Shown: positions 17,560 through 26,552 of the stretch, piece after piece | Position numbering within the stretch: the stretch's first letter is position 1 | Layout of the letters: each line of letters begins with the position of its first letter | From: an uncultured Pseudomonadales bacterium | GTDB lineage: Bacteria; Pseudomonadota; Gammaproteobacteria; Pseudomonadales; Cellvibrionaceae | Direction: 5' to 3' | NCBI GenBank assembly: GCA_947488935.1 | Contig: CANLBN010000006.1 | Coordinates: forward strand, 62,001 to 126,000 | DNA: 64,000 nt | Program-made: the position numbers and the translations under genes | Notes under the pieces: model-generated | What the model was told of the DNA's origin: nothing | What the model saw: the letters and a program-made list of their open reading frames with translations, nothing else | Databases searched by the model: none

Positions 17560-20082
17560 TTATTCTTTTTTCTCACTATCTTGGGCATCTAATTGATCGG
17601 GTGCAAAGTCATCTAAGTCAAATTCTGGCTCTTCATCGATGATACCATCCATTGGTGATTCTGATGCAGTATCATCATCCTCCAAATTTAACATATCATT
17701 TAATGCATCATCGTCTTTAGTATCTTCGTCATCTTCGAGTAATTCAGTGGTAAAGTCGTTAGATATCTCATCGGCCTCATCAACTGACTCACTATCATCT
17801 GCATTCTCCTGTGGAGGTGTTTCTAGTTCTACTTCATCCACACTCTCTGTCTCTAAGTCCATATCTAGGCTGTCGAGTACGCCTTCGTTAGGTCCTGCTG
17901 TATCTTCTACTACATTTTCAGCGGCTTCTTCTATCTCGCTTAGCACCTCTTCAGTGGGCTCGTCGTCCAGAACGTCTTCGGATAATATATCATCATCTTC
18001 GATATTATCATCTAAAGACTCCGGCGTAAGGTCTGCTAAGCCATCGTCAGCACTAACCGCTTGCTCTACGCTATCTTGTTCTGCGAGATCTATATCATCT
18101 TCAAGCTCATCTAGCTCGTCAATCACCATTTCATCCATTGGCAATTCGCTCATCGCCTCACTAGGCTCTGGAGCTTCATTATCGGTATCGCTGTCGACCT
18201 CGGGCTCTTCCTTCTTAGGTTTAACAAATTTTCGATAAAGAAAAAAGATAACACCAATAATAACGAGGTTCACTAAACCAATAACTCCGTACAATATCCA
18301 TTGCATCATATTATTGCTATCTTCGGGCGTATCACTTTCTTCTGGCTTTGTTGCTGGCGCCTCTGGCGCTTCTTCTGTACTAATTGCCTCTATAGGTTCT
18401 TCTTTTGCTGGCTCTATTTTTTCTATCTCGACAGTAGGCTCAGGCTCTTCAATTGTTGTTTCTTTAAAAATGTCATCGAGAACAGGGAAGGCAAATTCAA
18501 TAGGCTCGGGGATGATATCGCTAAGTTCACCACTAGCATTTCTCGTTGTAATACGAATTGTCGCTCGGTATACACCTTCATCTTTTGGATCAATAGACAA
18601 GCGCCATAATTGATCCTCGGTTAACTCAAAGGGCTTAATAAGGCTGCTACCGGCTGGCGGTTTTAGTTTAGCAACGACTTTAGTGCCCGCAATATCAACA
18701 CTCTGGCTCTGTGGTATAACCTCTATAATAAATTGTGTGTTGCCGCCTTTGCTATTTGTTTGCGTCTCTACCTTAAAAGGCGTGCGTACATTGACGCGTT
18801 GAACAGATCGCCTCTGGAAGGTTTTTCCGTCAACATCAACAATAATTTCATATTCTCCAACCGCTTTAAACTGATTTAAAACGGCTTTATAAATACCATC
18901 TCCTGGCACAAGTCCATCGGATAACTCTTTAGACCACGTATCTTTTGAAGTAGATTGCCCGAGCTCATTAACCGTGACATTGATATCCAATAAGTCTAAA
19001 AACTCTGCACGATCGACAATTTTGTTTTCTTCCCTAAAAGCCAATGATAAATCCACAATATCGTTAACCATAAGGTTCGATGCTATTGATTTAACACTCA
19101 AGCTTAAGTCGCTGACAACGGTAATACGACTTTGTGGTTCTAAATCGGCCAGTACTCGCCACTCTCCTTCTAATGGTTGTTTAACCGTTATAAGGTCATA
19201 GGTGTCGGTGCGAAACCAGCTGACATTTTTATCTTGCGTATCCTTGGTGTATTCACTTTTATCGGGTGCAAATAACGTGGTTTCTGGCGAATTGGGTTCT
19301 CTAAAAATCAGCGCGGTAAATTCTTCGATACTGGAATCGGTTAAAAAGGAATTGCCTTCAAAGGGCAGCTCTTCTTGTGGGACAGCGCGATTAAATATCT
19401 GTAAAAAAATCTTCATTAATTCATCGGCACTGTTTGCAATAGCCGATTGCCCACCGGTACTTAAAGCAAGCTTGTCCATCAGCTTTTTGTCGGCTTTATT
19501 CGATAGTGACACTGTATGAATAATAAACTCTGCCTTTTGGTATTCGGGCAGAATCTCGTTAATAATTCGATTGCGTTCCCTATCGTTAACATCGGGGTTG
19601 CGATCTATATCAACCATGCCATCGGTCAATAAAATAATATGGGTTTGGTATTGCCCCTTGGTGGAATAGTTTTTATCGTAAGCTGCTTTTTCAAGGGCTT
19701 CACCAATATTAGTATATTGCCCTACAGAGCTTATACCCGATGATTTAGCCGTAGCGCTTTTCTTCCAAGCTTCATCCACTTCGCGATGTTTGACCAACAT
19801 GTTAATAAATTGCCCAAAAGTCCAAACACCGGCTTTACTACCATCAGGCAGTAATTTAGTCAGCATATCGACCGCTGGCAGGCGTAAGTTTTCGGGATCA
19901 TTCTTTTTCATACTGCCAGAGATATCGACAATAATACGTACATCAGAGGGTTTATCGGGAGCAAATTCTTGGCTATAGGCAACGCTTGTTACACCCGATA
20001 AAAATATAGCGAGTAAGGTATATAGCGACCTTTTTGAAAAAACAGATATACAGAACGTAAAAAGGTAAGAGAATATAACCAT
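17560..20082 (-). CDS. membrane-anchored von Willebrand A protein with acidic C-terminal tail
   Basis: 840 residues. N-terminal signal or anchor (about 18-37), a vWA domain with MIDAS residues Asp53, Ser55 and Ser57 in VDISGSM, further Ig-like beta regions to about 560, a Glu/Pro-rich linker, one transmembrane helix (about 596-617), then a cytoplasmic tail of about 220 residues. By my count 93 of the last 223 residues are Asp or Glu. Metal-dependent ligand binding in the periplasm is expected; the ligand is unknown. The acidic tail could bind cations or a basic partner. It lies upstream of, and co-oriented with, the histidine kinase, 143 bp apart, but co-regulation is not proven. Confidence 0.85.
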   Translation of the reverse strand: MVIFSYLFTFCISVFSKRSLYTLLAIFLSGVTSVAYSQEFAPDKPSDVRIIVDISGSMKKNDPENLRLPAVDMLTKLLPDGSKAGVWTFGQFINMLVKHREVDEAWKKSATAKSSGISSVGQYTNIGEALEKAAYDKNYSTKGQYQTHIILLTDGMVDIDRNPDVNDRERNRIINEILPEYQKAEFIIHTVSLSNKADKKLMDKLALSTGGQSAIANSADELMKIFLQIFNRAVPQEELPFEGNSFLTDSSIEEFTALIFREPNSPETTLFAPDKSEYTKDTQDKNVSWFRTDTYDLITVKQPLEGEWRVLADLEPQSRITVVSDLSLSVKSIASNLMVNDIVDLSLAFREENKIVDRAEFLDLLDINVTVNELGQSTSKDTWSKELSDGLVPGDGIYKAVLNQFKAVGEYEIIVDVDGKTFQRRSVQRVNVRTPFKVETQTNSKGGNTQFIIEVIPQSQSVDIAGTKVVAKLKPPAGSSLIKPFELTEDQLWRLSIDPKDEGVYRATIRITTRNASGELSDIIPEPIEFAFPVLDDIFKETTIEEPEPTVEIEKIEPAKEEPIEAISTEEAPEAPATKPEESDTPEDSNNMMQWILYGVIGLVNLVIIGVIFFLYRKFVKPKKEEPEVDSDTDNEAPEPSEAMSELPMDEMVIDELDELEDDIDLAEQDSVEQAVSADDGLADLTPESLDDNIEDDDILSEDVLDDEPTEEVLSEIEEAAENVVEDTAGPNEGVLDSLDMDLETESVDEVELETPPQENADDSESVDEADEISNDFTTELLEDDEDTKDDDALNDMLNLEDDDTASESPMDGIIDEEPEFDLDDFAPDQLDAQDSEKKE

Positions 20083-20343
20083 ACTGCGATAATTACCTAT
20101 AGATTTGCTGTTTATTGATTAGCTCATTCTTATTAAGCCATTTGGCAAAGCTCAATTAAAACAATGGCTTGTCATATAGGTATAGCATTAATACAAGAAA
20201 TCGCAATAATATAGAGCGATACAGCGCCTTAAATGACTACTTAAAATCTAGTGCTAAGGCCTTGTGGAATGCTCTATAAAAGAGGCAACAAAGGAGAGAT
20301 GAAAAACTAAAAGGGCTGGATAGACTACCTGCTCAGATAACGC

Positions 20344-20745
20344 CTAAGATATCTGAGGTTCGGTTCTCTCCTGATGGGTACTGGTTTGTTCAGCACTGGA
20401 GTTTGATCGCATTTTACTCATGCCAGCAGAGATCAATAAAAGTACAAAATAAATCAAGTAACTCGCCAAAAGGACAATTAAAAATAAACGGGCAATTGGC
20501 CATACTGCATCTATTTCGGAAAAAATAATATTGAGCAAGGCTTTAATCCAAGCTGGTGCCCAATAATTAGAGGACTCCTCTATCACTGTGGGTAGCAATA
20601 AAAACACGGCACCTAACAGCCTTGTGCAATCACGCAGGTAGCGCCAAGGAATAAATCGCGTCATCCGCCAATAAACAAACAATAGGCCAACAACTGAAAA
20701 GAGATAAATTCCCCAGCCTATTAAATATTCTTGAAAACTAAACAT
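20344..20745 (-). CDS. small integral membrane protein, 133 aa
   Basis: Three hydrophobic segments at about 8-28, 40-58 and 82-106, and a short polar Ser/Thr/Glu tail. No recognised family. It is the last gene of the rnd-ycgL-DUF4144-ycgN run, 34 bp after the ycgN stop on the same strand, so it is probably co-transcribed. Confidence 0.75.
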   Translation of the reverse strand: MFSFQEYLIGWGIYLFSVVGLLFVYWRMTRFIPWRYLRDCTRLLGAVFLLLPTVIEESSNYWAPAWIKALLNIIFSEIDAVWPIARLFLIVLLASYLIYFVLLLISAGMSKMRSNSSAEQTSTHQERTEPQIS

Positions 20746-20779
20746 AGCACGACCAATAATAAATACGTTTGACTTTATT

Positions 20780-21232
20780 CTACTTAACCCAATGTATCAC
20801 GCGTGTTTCAAAATCATCGGGATGAATGTAATCTTCAGATAATACCTTACCTGAGACCGATACGTCTGCATGGTGAACGCTCTTTGCAGTACCTGATACC
20901 AGAGGATGCCATGATTCTAACGGTTTATTCTCTGACAATAAACGATAGGCACAGGTATCTGGCAAAAAATGTACATCGGCTAAGCCATCAGCCGTTAGTG
21001 TTAAGCAATCGGGCACCTTTTTGAGCCGATTGCCATAGTCGGTACAGCGACAGGTTTCAACATCCAATAATTGACAAGCTATGTCTGTATAGTAAAGAGC
21101 ACCGTCGTCTTCGTCCTCAAGCTTATGCAGGCAACACTTACCACAGCCATCGCATAGTGCTTCCCATTCTTTATTATTCATCTGGGCAAGGGACTTTACC
21201 TCCCAAAAGTTTTCCATCATCGCCTTGCTCAT
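20780..21232 (-). CDS. ycgN: YcgN family (UPF0260) cysteine-cluster protein
   Basis: A 150-residue member of the UPF0260/YkgJ-like family. The N-terminal cysteine cluster is Cys27, Cys30, Cys33 and Cys34 (CDGCGKCC), followed by further cysteines at IACQLLD and ETCRC. Such clusters probably bind an iron-sulfur centre or zinc; the biochemical role is unknown. The C-terminal half carries the conserved LPDTCAYRLL and LESWHPLVSG blocks. It is 18 bp after the DUF4144 gene in the rnd-ycgL operon. The association of ycgN and ycgL is conserved in gammaproteobacteria. Confidence 0.92.
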   Translation of the reverse strand: MSKAMMENFWEVKSLAQMNNKEWEALCDGCGKCCLHKLEDEDDGALYYTDIACQLLDVETCRCTDYGNRLKKVPDCLTLTADGLADVHFLPDTCAYRLLSENKPLESWHPLVSGTAKSVHHADVSVSGKVLSEDYIHPDDFETRVIHWVK

Positions 21233-21250
21233 CCCCTAATTAGTTATCAC

Positions 21251-21574
21251 TTAAGGCTCATCGCTTAATTGCTCGACTAACAATAAGCCGTCACTATATT
21301 TGTCAAAACTGAGCTTAGATGAACAACATTGATTAAGTATGACCATATGGTTTTTAATCCAGGATTCAAACTCATTCATCGGTAAAATCTTTTGGAGAGA
21401 ATGTAAACAGCTATCATCGAGCGAAAATAGTACACCGCTACTATCAAGCAACACATCATCGCAATGATAAGGGTAGGTGTTTAAATCGTTATCGGACGTC
21501 CAGCGAGAACCACTCTTGATAAAGAGCAATTCATCCTCTCCACTATACTTAATAACTGCAGGCCAATTTACCAT
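21251..21574 (-). CDS. DUF4144 domain protein
   Basis: A 107-residue protein that opens MVNWPAVIKYSGEDELLFI, which I recognise as the start typical of the DUF4144 family found between ycgL and ycgN in Vibrio- and Shewanella-type genomes. The middle contains LLDSSGVLFSL. No enzymatic motif. It starts 11 bp after the ycgL stop and ends 18 bp before ycgN, so it sits within the operon. Function unknown. Confidence 0.8.
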   Translation of the reverse strand: MVNWPAVIKYSGEDELLFIKSGSRWTSDNDLNTYPYHCDDVLLDSSGVLFSLDDSCLHSLQKILPMNEFESWIKNHMVILNQCCSSKLSFDKYSDGLLLVEQLSDEP

Positions 21575-21585
21575 AGCGTTTATGA

Positions 21586-21960
21586 CTATTGACGCTCAAG
21601 AAAATCATTTGCCTCACTAACAGCTTGGCTACTTTCTTGAGCTTCGCCGTATAGGCTTGGCGGCATTTGTAAATAAAAGCCCTTTGACTCTATTGCCTCA
21701 AGTACATCAGCAGCTTTAGCGCGCGCTAATTTTTTATCGGGTGTGATAATGATTGTCATTGCAAGCTCTGTTTTACCCGCCTGTTTCACTAAGCTCTCGG
21801 GCAATTTATTAAGGCCATCTTTTTTATCGACATAAAGATACATGCCTTCTTTTTTAGAGCAACGATATATTTCGCACAATAATTTATTATGACCTAAAGA
21901 CACACTTGATACCTCTGTTGTATCAACAAAGTCGCTGACACATAATTTAATTAATTCCAA
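21586..21960 (-). CDS. ycgL: YcgL domain protein
   Basis: YcgL domain recognised from LLCEIYRCSKKEGMYLYVDKKDG, LPESLVKQAG and the closing GFYLQMPPSL block. The 124-residue length includes about 27 residues N-terminal to the domain; E. coli YcgL also has a shorter annotated extension. Alternatively translation may begin at a TTG just before the CEIYR segment; I cannot decide. It starts 36 bp after rnd and ends 11 bp before the DUF4144 gene. Function unknown; a link to RNase D is suggested only by the conserved neighbourhood. Confidence 0.9.
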   Translation of the reverse strand: MELIKLCVSDFVDTTEVSSVSLGHNKLLCEIYRCSKKEGMYLYVDKKDGLNKLPESLVKQAGKTELAMTIIITPDKKLARAKAADVLEAIESKGFYLQMPPSLYGEAQESSQAVSEANDFLERQ

Positions 21961-21996
21961 GGGTCTCTAAACAAGATCCTATAAATAAGTAACGCT

Positions 21997-23169
21997 TTAT
22001 ATATTGCTAGACAACAGGTTTAATAAAGGCTTAGCAATCACGTCCTCTCGCCAACCTTTTAATGCGCTAGGCAAGCTTAATAGTGTTTGTTGTGGTGTAC
22101 GCACAATAAATTCTAACTCTTTTTTACGAATCAAAAACTCAGCAGGCAAATCTAATTTTTCGGCAATTTCAACCACATGTGCCTTTAACTCTTTAAACAG
22201 CCTTCTCTGCTCTGCACTCAGAGGTGCTGGCAATCGATCTGGGTAGTTTGTTTCGTCATTTAATACATCTTCGACCAATATTAAGCAATGGTCACCGTAC
22301 TTTTTAATAAAACGATGGTTAACATCCTTCAATAATGAAAGATGCTCTTTTGTTTTTGGTAGGCGCTGTGCAATATCAAATAAAGCGCTATCTTTGAGTA
22401 GCCGGTTGCGAGGGATATCAATTAGACGCGTCTCACCTTCTCGCCAGTTTGATAAGGCTTTTAATACAGCTAATTGTTTGGGTTGTAGTTTCCAGGCAGA
22501 TTTAATACGCAAGTAGTACTGGGCAGCACCATCAGTAGCACTAGCTTTGTCTATTAATGCTTCGCACTCTACCCTTACCCACTCAAGTCGCCCCTCGAGG
22601 CTCAAGCGTTTTGTTAGCTCATCAAACATTGCTAACAAATACACAACATCAAGTGCCGCATAATTAAGTTGCGCAGCACTTAATGGTCGTTGCAACCAAT
22701 CGGAACGCGTCTCATCTTTGGGGATAGTCACATCAAATAAAATGGCCACCAAATTAGCATAACCCATGGATGACCCAAAACCTGCAAAGGCGGCAGCTAT
22801 CTGCGTATCAAATAACGGCGTAGGTAACACGCCAAGATAGCGATTAAATACGTCCAAATCTTCTGAACAAGAATGAATCACTTTAGTAACTTGATCATTT
22901 TTCCACAATTGTTGCAGTGGCGATTTATCGGTAATTGCTAGAGGGTCAATAAGATAAATATCCGTTTCATCGGCAATTTGTAGCAGGCCCATAATCGGAT
23001 AAAAAGTGTCGGTACGAATAAATTCGGTATCTAGGGCAATGGCTTTTTGGCTCGACCATATAGAGCAAAGCTCCTGTAAACGCTCGTCACTATCCACCCA
23101 CTCAAAGCGTTGTGCTGTTAACTCTGGTTTCTGCGCTGGGTTTAATTTTTGCTCTAAGGGTAAGGTCAT
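21997..23169 (-). CDS. rnd: ribonuclease D
   Basis: 3'-to-5' exoribonuclease that matures tRNA 3' ends. DEDDy residues, counted from the ATG at 23169: Asp47 and Glu49 (ALDTEF), Asp104 (HSCSEDLDV), and Tyr170 with Asp174 (YAALD). The HRDC domain (about 210-290) follows. A TTG 9 bp upstream (23178) would add three residues, but neither start has a Shine-Dalgarno. First gene of a five-gene run with ycgL, DUF4144, ycgN and a membrane protein. A long imperfect hairpin separates it from recR upstream. Confidence 0.95.
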   Translation of the reverse strand: MTLPLEQKLNPAQKPELTAQRFEWVDSDERLQELCSIWSSQKAIALDTEFIRTDTFYPIMGLLQIADETDIYLIDPLAITDKSPLQQLWKNDQVTKVIHSCSEDLDVFNRYLGVLPTPLFDTQIAAAFAGFGSSMGYANLVAILFDVTIPKDETRSDWLQRPLSAAQLNYAALDVVYLLAMFDELTKRLSLEGRLEWVRVECEALIDKASATDGAAQYYLRIKSAWKLQPKQLAVLKALSNWREGETRLIDIPRNRLLKDSALFDIAQRLPKTKEHLSLLKDVNHRFIKKYGDHCLILVEDVLNDETNYPDRLPAPLSAEQRRLFKELKAHVVEIAEKLDLPAEFLIRKKELEFIVRTPQQTLLSLPSALKGWREDVIAKPLLNLLSSNI

Positions 23170-23203
23170 AAAAGGCAATGCATCTATAAAAACAAAGGTA
23201 AAT

Positions 23204-23242
23204 ACTTAAAGAGCTTCAAATTTATTTGGAGCCCCTTTAAGT
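23204..23242 (-). terminator. imperfect hairpin between recR and rnd
   Basis: ACTTAAAG and CTTTAAGT form the base of a hairpin whose interior (AGCTTCAAAT against ATTTGGAGC) pairs with a wobble and a 2-nt bulge. It begins 2 bp past the recR stop. A T-rich stretch follows on the minus strand, so it may terminate recR or protect its 3' end. Confidence 0.5.
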
Positions 23243-23244
23243 CA

Positions 23245-23838
23245 CTAAAAATTCCGTCGGCTACTAAATGCATGGGCAAGCGTACCGCCATCAATATATT
23301 CAAGCTCACCCCCAAGTGGTACACCATGGGCAATACGCGAGACTATAATGCCCGATTCGCGGGCGCGGTCTGCAATATAATGGGCCGTTGCCTCGCCCTC
23401 AACCGTTGGGTTAGTTGCCAATATTAGCTCCTCGATCCCTCCCGCTTTTAAACGCTCATCCAATAACGGCAAGCCAATTTCATTGGGACCAATACCATCA
23501 ATAGGCGAGAGCCTACCCATAAGTACAAAATATTTACCACGATAAGTACCCGACTGCTCAATAGCGACAATGTCAGCGGGTGTTTCTACCACGCATAAAT
23601 GTTCCGCTTGGCGCTTTACGCTCGCGCAAATACCGCATACGTCTTCTTCTGTAAGAGTCCTACATTGTTTGCAATGCCCAACGTTTTCGATGGCATGTTT
23701 AAGTGCACTCGATAATCTATCACCGCCCTCTGAGTCTCGCTCTAATAAATGAAACGCCATGCGCTGCGCAGACTTCCTACCAACGCCTGGCAAACAGCAT
23801 AATGCATTTATCAGCTCATCAATTAAGGGGCTAAACAT
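23245..23838 (-). CDS. recR: recombination mediator RecR
   Basis: 197 residues, the usual length. An N-terminal helix-hairpin-helix ([21 protein letters not shown]) is followed by a zinc finger using Cys56, Cys59, Cys68 and Cys71, and then a Toprim domain with [12 protein letters not shown]. With RecO and RecF it loads RecA on gapped DNA. It starts 33 bp after ybaB; the dnaX-ybaB-recR order is classical. Confidence 0.97.
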   Translation of the reverse strand: MFSPLIDELINALCCLPGVGRKSAQRMAFHLLERDSEGGDRLSSALKHAIENVGHCKQCRTLTEEDVCGICASVKRQAEHLCVVETPADIVAIEQSGTYRGKYFVLMGRLSPIDGIGPNEIGLPLLDERLKAGGIEELILATNPTVEGEATAHYIADRARESGIIVSRIAHGVPLGGELEYIDGGTLAHAFSSRRNF

Positions 23839-23871
23839 AGATAATTATTCTCTCATCGTTTTTTGTTTTTA

Positions 23872-24192
23872 TTAAAACGGCATTTTAAAGCCAGCAGGCA
23901 AATCAATACCCGATGCTAAATCACCCATTTTATTTTTATTGCTCGCCTCGACTTTTCTTACAGCATCGTTAACGGCTGCTGCGAGTAAATCTTCTAGTAT
24001 GGTTTTTTCTTCCTTCAGTAACGAGGGATCAAGCTCAACATTTTTAACATCGTGCCGTCCAGTCATAGTTACTTTAACCATACCTGCACCAGATTCACCA
24101 ACCACTTCTAACTTAGCAAGATCCTCCTGCATTTTTTGCATATTCTCTTGCATGGCTTTGGCTTGCTTCATTAAATCGCCAATATCGGTCAT
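23872..24192 (-). CDS. ybaB: YbaB/EbfC nucleoid-associated protein
   Basis: A 106-residue DNA-binding protein that forms dimers with a coiled-coil core. The [20 protein letters not shown] helix, the [19 protein letters not shown] strand region, and the Gly/Met-rich LPAGFKMPF end are all standard. AGGAG precedes the ATG with correct spacing. It sits between dnaX and recR. The 173-bp region between dnaX and this gene is unusually structured (see the separate entry). Confidence 0.96.
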   Translation of the reverse strand: MTDIGDLMKQAKAMQENMQKMQEDLAKLEVVGESGAGMVKVTMTGRHDVKNVELDPSLLKEEKTILEDLLAAAVNDAVRKVEASNKNKMGDLASGIDLPAGFKMPF

Positions 24193-24223
24193 ATTGGTTC
24201 TCCTGTTTTGTTTGTCTATTTAT

Positions 24224-24364
24224 ATTGAATAAAGTCGTCCTGACTTTATTCAATGTCGAGATAAAAACACTCACGTAAATGCGTCGATTCACTCGTATTT
24301 TTATCTCTCGCATGGCGCTGCCATGGCGGCACTTCCTTGTGCCGCGTGTCAATTTACATTGACA
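24224..24364 (-). ncRNA. tiled-hairpin element in the dnaX-ybaB gap
   Basis: Five inverted repeats lie end to end with gaps of 3 nt or less. 24224-24254: ATTGAATAAAGTC against GACTTTATTCAAT, 13 bp. 24258-24307: GAGATAAAAACAC against GTATTTTTATCTC, 13 bp with one mismatch that becomes G-U on the minus strand. 24311-24325: CATGGC/GCCATG. 24326-24345: GCGGCAC/GTGCCGC. 24347-24364: TGTCAAT/ATTGACA. The last ends 2 bp from the dnaX stop. It may be a structured leader of ybaB-recR, a processing or stabilising element, a small RNA, or a repeat family; the sequence does not say which. No 4.5S RNA core motif is present. Confidence 0.45.
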
Positions 24365-24365
24365 T

Positions 24366-26447
24366 TCAATCAACAGGTTCGATAGAACCCTCAATAATTA
24401 CCGCACCTAAATTGTTTTGTAACTGTTTAACCACCGGGTCCGAGGTAATAGCTAACTCTGCCTGTGCTTGCCGCTCTTTTTGCAAGCGAACAACAATCTG
24501 CGCAGGCGTCTCACGATCGGGCTGGCCGCTGGTAATGACTACCTCAAGAGTTTGCTCGAAATAGTCGCTGAGTAAATCCGCTAAACGTTGCTGATGCGCA
24601 CCATCGTATAGGGTACTTTGTTGCTCATCTAACATAAACGCCAAAACACCTTCTTGCTGCCCCACATAAATACAATTGGCAACGGTACTTTGTAATAAAC
24701 CACCCGTATCGAGTTGCTGATAAACCGCAAACCAATTATCTGGGCTAAATTGCGCCAGTGTTGACACCACTTTACTTGCCTTTGGCGTGGGCTCCCTTTT
24801 GGCTTCCGCTGGTTTAGCCGTTGCATCTGAGTCAGTCGCAGTAATGGGCGCTTCTTTTGTTAACGCATCCATCAATGGGCTTGCGCCTTGATCTGTTAAT
24901 GCCTCTTTTACATTATCTGCCTGTGATGTGTGTTGCTGTAATAACTGTTCTTGGGCTACTTGCTCATTGCCAGCTTGCCCCATATTGCTTGAGGTTTCGG
25001 CTTTAGCCGGTGGGTCTATTTCAAAGGGCGGTGTATTGTCAGTTGCTACCGGTTGCTCTAGATGGCTATTAGCGTATTCATCAAATGCACTGGCCACGTT
25101 ATTATCGGCGTTGTCCAATGCATTATCTAAGCTATCGCTAAGCGATGCTTGCTCCGATGTGCTCTCAGGCTTTTTTACGCTTTCTATTGCCTCCTGTTGC
25201 AAATCGGCGGGCTCTGTTGGTACTGGCGCATCCTGGCTCTCGTTATTCCCGTCGCTCTTATTACTTTCATTATTCTCATTGCTTGCATCTACAAGCTGCT
25301 GTTCATTGTGCGACTGTGCTATCTCTTTTTGCGGTAATCGTTTTTTTGGGAGGTCAGCAACACCTTGTGGCTTAAAAGCCAACATACGTAGTAGCATCAT
25401 CTCTAAACCACTGCGTGCATCAGGTGATAGAGGTAAGTCTCGGCGGCCTAATAACGCAGTTTGGTAATACAGTTGTATATCTTCGCTCGCTATCTTTTGC
25501 GCAAATTCATAAATTTGTTTACGGTCACCCAAACTATTATCAATAGCCTCGGGGACAATCTGCGCAATAGCAATACGATGCAGCACGGCAATTAACTCTG
25601 CCATTACCTCACTGTAATCAGGGGAATGTTCTGCAAGATTCGCCACGCTAGCCAATATTGCACTACCGTCTTCGGCAATTAAACCATTGAGCACATCATA
25701 AACGAGAGTTTGGTCGATGGAGCCCAGCATAGTGCGCGCATCTTGCTCGGTAATTTTGCCATTACCAAAGGAGATAGCCTGATCCGTTAAGCTCAGCGCA
25801 TCGCGCATACTGCCATCGGCAGAGCGCCCCAGTAGCCAAAGGCCCGCCTCTTCGAAGGGCACCATTTCTTTTTCGAGAACAAACTGTAAATGCCCAACAA
25901 TACGCTCGGCACTCATATTTTTGAGGCTAAACTGCAAGCAGCGCGATAGCACGGTAACGGGTAGCTTTTGCGGGTCGGTCGTTGCTAGTAAAAACTTAAC
26001 ATGAGGAGGTGGCTCCTCTAGTGTTTTGAGTAAGGCATTAAAACTGCTATTAGAGAGCATATGCACTTCATCGATCAGATAAACCTTATAGCGACCTCTT
26101 GAGGGTGCATACTGAACGTTCTCTAATAAGTCACGAGTATCCTCTACTTTGGTGCGCGAGGCAGCATCGACTTCGATCAAATCGACAAAGCGGCCTTCGT
26201 TGATCTCGGTACAGGAAGAGCACTGGTTGCAAGGCTCTGAACTCACACCAATATCGCAGTTTAAGCACTTTGCTAAAATCCGAGCGATAGTGGTTTTACC
26301 CACGCCACGGGTACCGGTAAATAAATAAGCATGATGTAGGCGATCGTGATCAAGGGCATTGATCAGCGCTTTGAGTACATGCTCTTGGCCCACCATTTCT
26401 CGAAATAGTTTTGGTCGCCATTTACGGGCTAATACTTGATAGCTCAT
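24366..26447 (-). CDS. dnaX: DNA polymerase III subunits gamma/tau
   Basis: Clamp-loader ATPase, 693 residues as tau. Walker A GTRGVGKT is at 45-52, the zinc module uses Cys64, Cys73, Cys76 and Cys79, and Walker B and sensor motifs lie in LIDEVHMLS and LATTDPQKLP. Domain III ends near 365. The region of about 370-540 is a low-complexity Asn/Asp/Glu/Ala linker, and the C-terminal domain V (about 560-690) binds the polymerase. At codons 367-369 (CCA AAA AAA) an A7 run could give a -1 frameshift (separate entry). ybaB and recR follow on the same strand. Confidence 0.97.
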   Translation of the reverse strand: MSYQVLARKWRPKLFREMVGQEHVLKALINALDHDRLHHAYLFTGTRGVGKTTIARILAKCLNCDIGVSSEPCNQCSSCTEINEGRFVDLIEVDAASRTKVEDTRDLLENVQYAPSRGRYKVYLIDEVHMLSNSSFNALLKTLEEPPPHVKFLLATTDPQKLPVTVLSRCLQFSLKNMSAERIVGHLQFVLEKEMVPFEEAGLWLLGRSADGSMRDALSLTDQAISFGNGKITEQDARTMLGSIDQTLVYDVLNGLIAEDGSAILASVANLAEHSPDYSEVMAELIAVLHRIAIAQIVPEAIDNSLGDRKQIYEFAQKIASEDIQLYYQTALLGRRDLPLSPDARSGLEMMLLRMLAFKPQGVADLPKKRLPQKEIAQSHNEQQLVDASNENNESNKSDGNNESQDAPVPTEPADLQQEAIESVKKPESTSEQASLSDSLDNALDNADNNVASAFDEYANSHLEQPVATDNTPPFEIDPPAKAETSSNMGQAGNEQVAQEQLLQQHTSQADNVKEALTDQGASPLMDALTKEAPITATDSDATAKPAEAKREPTPKASKVVSTLAQFSPDNWFAVYQQLDTGGLLQSTVANCIYVGQQEGVLAFMLDEQQSTLYDGAHQQRLADLLSDYFEQTLEVVITSGQPDRETPAQIVVRLQKERQAQAELAITSDPVVKQLQNNLGAVIIEGSIEPVD
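25303..25347 (-). promoter_or_regulatory. candidate programmed -1 frameshift site in dnaX
   Basis: The minus strand reads CCA AAA AAA CGA in frame, i.e. seven consecutive A (25347-25341) positioned as A AAA AAA. Slipping back one base gives 12 further codons and a TGA at 25305-25303, producing a protein of about 381 residues: domains I-III only. An AAGGTG sequence about 13 nt upstream could act as the internal Shine-Dalgarno. A clear 3' stimulatory hairpin is not obvious; a small GCTTG/CAAGC stem lies further downstream. In E. coli the analogous site is A AAA AAG near codon 430. Confidence 0.45.
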
Positions 26448-26552
26448 GCAGTGTTTGTCTTCTTAGTGTAAATCATAGGGATAAAACCGTGGATTATAAC
26501 AGCAACAAGCTTTTTACCTAAGCATTTAAACACCGCGATTAAGAACTCGCTA

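Noticed and set aside
17639..18238. Plus-strand Ser-rich open frame of 199 codons
   Set aside because: It is antisense to the acidic tail of the vWA protein. Asp/Glu codons read backwards give Ser-rich frames; there is no start signal and no family.
24193..24365. 4.5S SRP RNA next to dnaX
   Set aside because: I looked for the conserved GGAAGCAGCCAAGGCA-type core here and in the gap upstream of dnaX and did not find it.
24928..25467. Plus-strand Cys/Ser-rich frame of 179 codons
   Set aside because: Antisense shadow of the dnaX low-complexity linker. The dnaX frame is well supported.
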